Of a stretch of DNA of 7,745 nucleotides, positions 5,024-7,745 are shown one piece after another (position 1 is the stretch's first letter; the number at the start of each line of letters is the position of its first letter). The stretch is from SZAS-79 sp031376265. Its GTDB lineage: Bacteria; Pseudomonadota; Gammaproteobacteria; Burkholderiales; SG8-39. Position numbers and translations under genes: made by a program. The stretch is from contig JANMDK010000340.1 of assembly GCA_031376265.1 (NCBI GenBank), forward strand, positions 1 to 7,745. Reading direction: 5' to 3'. The notes beneath the pieces were generated by a model. The model had not been told where the DNA came from. It did not search any database and worked only from the letters and a program-made list of their open reading frames with translations.

Positions 5024-7113
5024 AGCCCGCCGATCGGGACGTGCCGGTTCTCGCGGTCGAGCACCTCGCGCTCGATTACCCGGCCGGCGGCGGATGGATG
5101 CGCGCGCTCGACGATGTCTCGTTCGAGATCGCGAAGGGCAGGGCGCTCGGGCTGGTCGGCGAATCCGGCTCCGGCAAGAGCACGACCGCGTTGGCGGTGA
5201 TGGGGCTGCTCGCGCCCGAGGCGAGGATTGCAAACGGCCGCATCCTGTTTGGCGGCCGGTCTCTCCTGGACTTGCCTGATGAGGCACGCAGCAAGCTTCG
5301 TGGCGAGCGCATCAGCATGGTCTTCCAGGATCCGTTCACGTCGCTCAACCCGGCGATCCAGGTCGGCCGCCAGATCGCCGAGCCGCTGGTGCTGCATCGC
5401 GCGTTGTCGGATGGCGATGCCGCCATCGAGGCGCGCCGCCTGCTGGATGAAGTCGGCATCCCGCGCCCCGAGGACATCGCGCGGGCCTATCCGCACCAGC
5501 TCTCCGGCGGCATGAAGCAGCGCGCGCTGATCGCCACCGCGCTTGCCTGCTCGCCCGAGCTGCTGGTGCTCGACGAGCCGACCACCGCGCTCGACGTGAC
5601 GATCGAGGCGCAGATCCTCGACCTGCTCGAGCGCTTGCGGCGCGACCGCGGCCTGTCGATGCTCTACATCACGCACAACCTCGGCGTGGTGGCGCGAATC
5701 TGCGACGACGTGTGCGTCCTTTATGCGGGGCGCGTGGTTGAAAGCGGGCCGGTGGACGAGGTGCTCTACAGGTCGAAGCACCCGTATACGAAGGGCCTGT
5801 TGGCGTCGCTTCCCCGGGTCGACGAGCGGCAGGGCCGGCTTTCCCCGATTCCCGGACGCTTCCCGGACCTGGCGTCGCCGCCGCCGGGCTGCATCTTCCA
5901 GCCGCGATGCCATTTCGCTTTGGAGCGCTGCGCCAGCGGGCCGCAGGTGCTCGCGGGAGACGCGCACGCGGTGCGATGCTGGCGCGCAGACGAACTGGCC
6001 GGCACGCCGTGGCCGTCGCCCGATACGCCGGCCTCGCAATCGGGCAGCCAGCGCGACGCCACTGCCTCGCCGCTGGTCGAAACGCGCGACCTCGCTAAGC
6101 AGTTCCAGATGGGCGGGGTGTTCGACAGCCTGCGCCTCGACTGGTCGGGCGGGTTTCCGCTGCGGTTCGATCCGCCGAGGGTCCGTGCGGTCGACGGGGT
6201 GTCGCTCACGATCGCGCCGGGCGAAGTGCTTGGCCTCGTCGGCGAGTCGGGCTGCGGGAAGTCGACGCTCGGGCGCATGCTGGTGCGTCTCATCGAGCCA
6301 ACGGAGGGCGACATCCGCATCGCCGGAGAGGCGATCGCCTCGCTCTCGGGCAGGAAGCTCCACGAGCACCGCCGCATCGCGCAGATCATCTTCCAGAACC
6401 CGGATTCGTCGCTGAACCCGCGCAAGACCGTGGGCGAGATCATCGCGCGGCCGCTGGTGCTCTTCAATCTCGCAAAAAGCAGCGAGCTGCAGGCCCGCGT
6501 CGCTTCGCTGCTCGATCTGGTTCGCCTGCCCCAGGCCTATGTCAGCCGCTATCCGCACCAGCTCTCCGGCGGGGAAAAGCAGCGCGTGGGCATTGCGCGG
6601 GCCCTTGCGACCTAGCCGCGCTTCATCGTTTGCGACGAAGCCGTCTCTGCGTTGGACGTCTCGGTGCAGGCCTACGTGCTCAACGTGCTGGCCGACCTGC
6701 GCGACCGGCTCGGCGTGGCCTACCTTTTCATCTCCCACGACCTCTCGGTGATCGCGCACATTGCGGATCGCGTGGCGGTCATGTATCGAGGCGCGATCGT
6801 GGAGGAGGGGCCGGTCGACGAGGTCCTGCGGCCGCCGTACCACCCCTACACGGAGGCGTTGCTCTCGGCGATCCCCGAAGTGGGGCGCGCCTCGGGTGGG
6901 CGCATCCGCCTGCGTGGTGACGCGGTGGAGCAGGACGGCGAGGTCCGCGGCTGCCGCTTCCAGCATCGGTGCCCGCGCAAGGTTGGGCCCGTCTGTGAGA
7001 CGCAGACCCCGCCATGGCAGGCGGCCAGCGCTACGCACCGCATCGCCTGCCATATCCCGCTGGAAGATCTGCGGCGCATCGGCACGACTGCGGTGCCGGC
7101 CGCCGCCGCGTAA
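5020..7113 (+). pseudogene. double-ATPase subunit of dipeptide-type ABC importer (DppD-DppF / GsiA-like fusion), interrupted by an amber codon
   Basis: As an uninterrupted frame this would be 697 residues with two nucleotide-binding domains, like GsiA-type fused ATPases. NBD1 is complete: Walker A GESGSGKST (47-55), Q-loop VFQDPFTSLNP (101-111), signature LSGGMKQ (161-167), Walker B LLVLDEP (181-187), H-loop TH (218-219), and the oligopeptide-type C-terminal motif HPYTKGLL (254-261) with its CIFQPRC cysteines (291-297). A linker at about 321-350 leads to NBD2: Walker A GESGCGKST (408-416), Q-loop IFQNPDSSLNP (457-467), signature LSGGEKQ (515-521). Codon 532 (6613-6615) is TAG. The same frame then continues with Walker B FIVCDEAVSALD (535-546), H-loop SHD (572-574) and HPYTEALLSAIP, to a TAA at 7113. 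Without readthrough, translation ends at 531 residues, leaving NBD1 plus an NBD2 lacking Walker B, D-loop and H-loop. A 3' restart (for example TTG at 6652) would lack Walker A. There is no frameshift or decay elsewhere, so the lesion is recent, an error, or suppressed. The start overlaps the permease stop (ATGA). Confidence 0.85.
6613..6615 (+). other. in-frame amber codon (TAG) within NBD2
   Basis: The reading runs ALAT-stop-PRFIVCDEAVSALD, so the stop occupies the position just before the Walker B strand, where relatives commonly have a charged or polar residue such as Glu. TAG is one substitution from GAG, CAG or AAG. The frame and conserved motifs match on both sides, which shows that this single codon is the only interruption. 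Confidence 0.9.
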
Positions 7114-7182
7114 ATATCAGCAGCGACTGCCGCGTATGTGCGCAGCCGCACTGAGCGAGCCGCGCCGGGTCGCCCAAACTCC

Positions 7183-7209
7183 CCTTAGTACCACCCTACC
7201 TAAGGAGAT
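7183..7209 (+). promoter_or_regulatory. Shine-Dalgarno of the DUF883 gene within a possible hairpin
   Basis: TAAGGAGAT (7201-7209) is a strong ribosome binding site, with GGAG ending 7 nt before the ATG at 7215. The preceding bases can pair with it: CCTTA (7183-7187) with TAAGG (7201-7205) and GTA (7188-7190) with TAC (7197-7199), leaving C7200 bulged and a 6-nt loop CCACCC. In an RNA this would cover most of the Shine-Dalgarno. The ribosome binding site is clear; the regulatory role of the hairpin is inference. Confidence 0.55.
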
Positions 7210-7214
7210 ATCGA

Positions 7215-7565
7215 ATGGAAACCACTTCGGGCAGCATTCCGGGCAACGGTTCGTCGGCAACGGCGGGCAATGGCGCCACCACGCTGAACAAGGCCTCGGC
7301 CGCACTGCATTCCGCAATCGACGATGCCGCGCGCAAGGCGAAGCCGGCGATCGACAAGTACGCAACGCTCGCGCATGACGCCGCAGACAAGCTCAGCACG
7401 GCCGGCACCCAGACCGCCGAGTGGGTGAGCGCCAAAGGGGAAAGCCTTTCGACCACGCAGAAGCAGCTGGTCGACGACACCTGCAAGTACGTCTCCGCAA
7501 ACCCGATGAAGTCGCTCGCCATGGCGGTGGCTGCCGGATACGTGCTCAGCCGCATCCTCAAGTGA
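7215..7565 (+). CDS. DUF883 family protein (YqjD/ElaB-like membrane-anchored protein)
   Basis: The product is 116 aa. After a flexible Gly/Ser/Ala/Thr-rich N-terminus (1-22), residues 23-92 form a long amphipathic, Ala/Lys/Asp-rich helix region. It ends in the C-terminal segment NPMKSLAMAVAAGYVLSRIL (96-115), matching the 'NP..s...a..aG..l..ll' tail anchor of DUF883/YqjD/ElaB proteins. E. coli members are inner-membrane tail-anchored proteins that associate with ribosomes in stationary phase; whether this one does so is unknown. The start is fixed by the strong TAAGGAG 7 nt upstream. It is separated from the transporter operon by 101 bp and probably has its own promoter, although I could not identify one. 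Its stop overlaps the GTG of the next gene (GTGA), indicating coupling. The yqjD-yqjE order seen in E. coli and many betaproteobacteria supports the assignment. Confidence 0.85.
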   Translation: METTSGSIPGNGSSATAGNGATTLNKASAALHSAIDDAARKAKPAIDKYATLAHDAADKLSTAGTQTAEWVSAKGESLSTTQKQLVDDTCKYVSANPMKSLAMAVAAGYVLSRILK

Positions 7566-7745
7566 CCGCAGCGGAGTACACGGAGCCCGCGCCAAGGTCG
7601 AACGAGGCGGCCAACCCGCCCGGTGGCGGCGTGCTGGGCGAGGTTTCCGATGTCCTCTCGTCGGCTCGACGCGTCGCGACGGGCATGGTGGACCTGGTAG
7701 TGCTCGAGGGACGCCGGGCGGGCATCGCGCTCGCCTGGATGCTCG
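7562..7745 (+). CDS. YqjE-like / phage holin family (DUF1469-type) membrane protein, 5' part only
   Basis: A GTG at 7562-7564 overlaps the TGA of the DUF883 gene and opens a frame that runs off the window after 61 codons. The N-terminus is polar and Pro/Gly/Ala-rich (to about residue 23). It is followed by GVLGEVSDVLSSARRVATGM (23-42) and LVVLEGRRAGIALAWML (45-61), which fits the amphipathic helix entering the first membrane segment of YqjE-type proteins. The gene order directly after a YqjD-like gene is the main support; the sequence match alone is modest. No ATG start is better placed: the ATG at 7685 would remove the conserved amphipathic helix. The full length and membrane helices lie outside the window. 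Confidence 0.7.
   Translation, partial: MTAAEYTEPAPRSNEAANPPGGGVLGEVSDVLSSARRVATGMVDLVVLEGRRAGIALAWML

Noticed and set aside
4624..7053. 809-codon open frame on the minus strand
   Set aside because: It lies antisense to the DppC and ATPase genes, whose motifs are unmistakable. Its composition is Arg/Ala/His-rich with no recognisable domain, as expected for a shadow frame in GC-rich DNA.
7138..7151. Small hairpin GTGCG/CGCAC after the ATPase gene as a terminator
   Set aside because: It has only five pairs, a 4-nt loop and no T-tract; not distinguishable from chance.
1..7745. tRNA, rRNA, CRISPR array, transposase or integrase genes
   Set aside because: I saw none. Apart from the REP-like palindrome and the 12-bp triplet there are no repeat arrays, and all gaps between genes are about 100 bp or shorter.

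Overview
The window is GC-rich, densely coded chromosomal DNA that reads like a betaproteobacterium, probably Burkholderiales. This rests on strong G/C bias at third codon positions, long antisense open frames, a DppBC-type importer operon, and a following yqjD-yqjE-like pair. No species can be named from the sequence alone.

Layout. (1) Bases 1-944, minus strand: two tandem paralogous RidA/YjgF-family genes. They are separated by a palindromic REP-like repeat, and a second copy of one repeat arm lies directly after the other gene's stop codon. Both proteins lack the catalytic arginine of true RidA deaminases. The upstream gene carries a 12-bp triplication that has multiplied its start codon. 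(2) Bases 945-995: a 51-bp divergent intergenic region. (3) Bases 996-7113, plus strand: a tight operon of a DUF1028 putative Ntn-hydrolase, a secreted family-5 solute-binding protein, two DppB/DppC-type permeases and a double-ATPase gene. The last junctions overlap (23 bp and ATGA). The ATPase gene has an in-frame amber codon at 6613-6615, between the ABC signature and Walker B of its second nucleotide-binding domain. The same frame continues perfectly afterwards to a natural end at 7113, so this is either a very young pseudogene, a readthrough case or a base-call error. (4) Bases 7114-7745: an unrelated envelope/stress-type pair. A DUF883 (YqjD/ElaB-like) gene has a strong ribosome binding site that lies in a possible hairpin, and it is followed by the start of a YqjE-like membrane protein cut by the window end.

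Working together (inference). The binding protein, permeases and double ATPase would import a peptide-like or amide compound. The DUF1028 protein would hydrolyse an amide-type bond. The RidA-like proteins would handle a reactive or enamine/imine-like intermediate. The substrate is unknown. If the amber codon is real and not read through, ATP-driven uptake by this operon is probably impaired.
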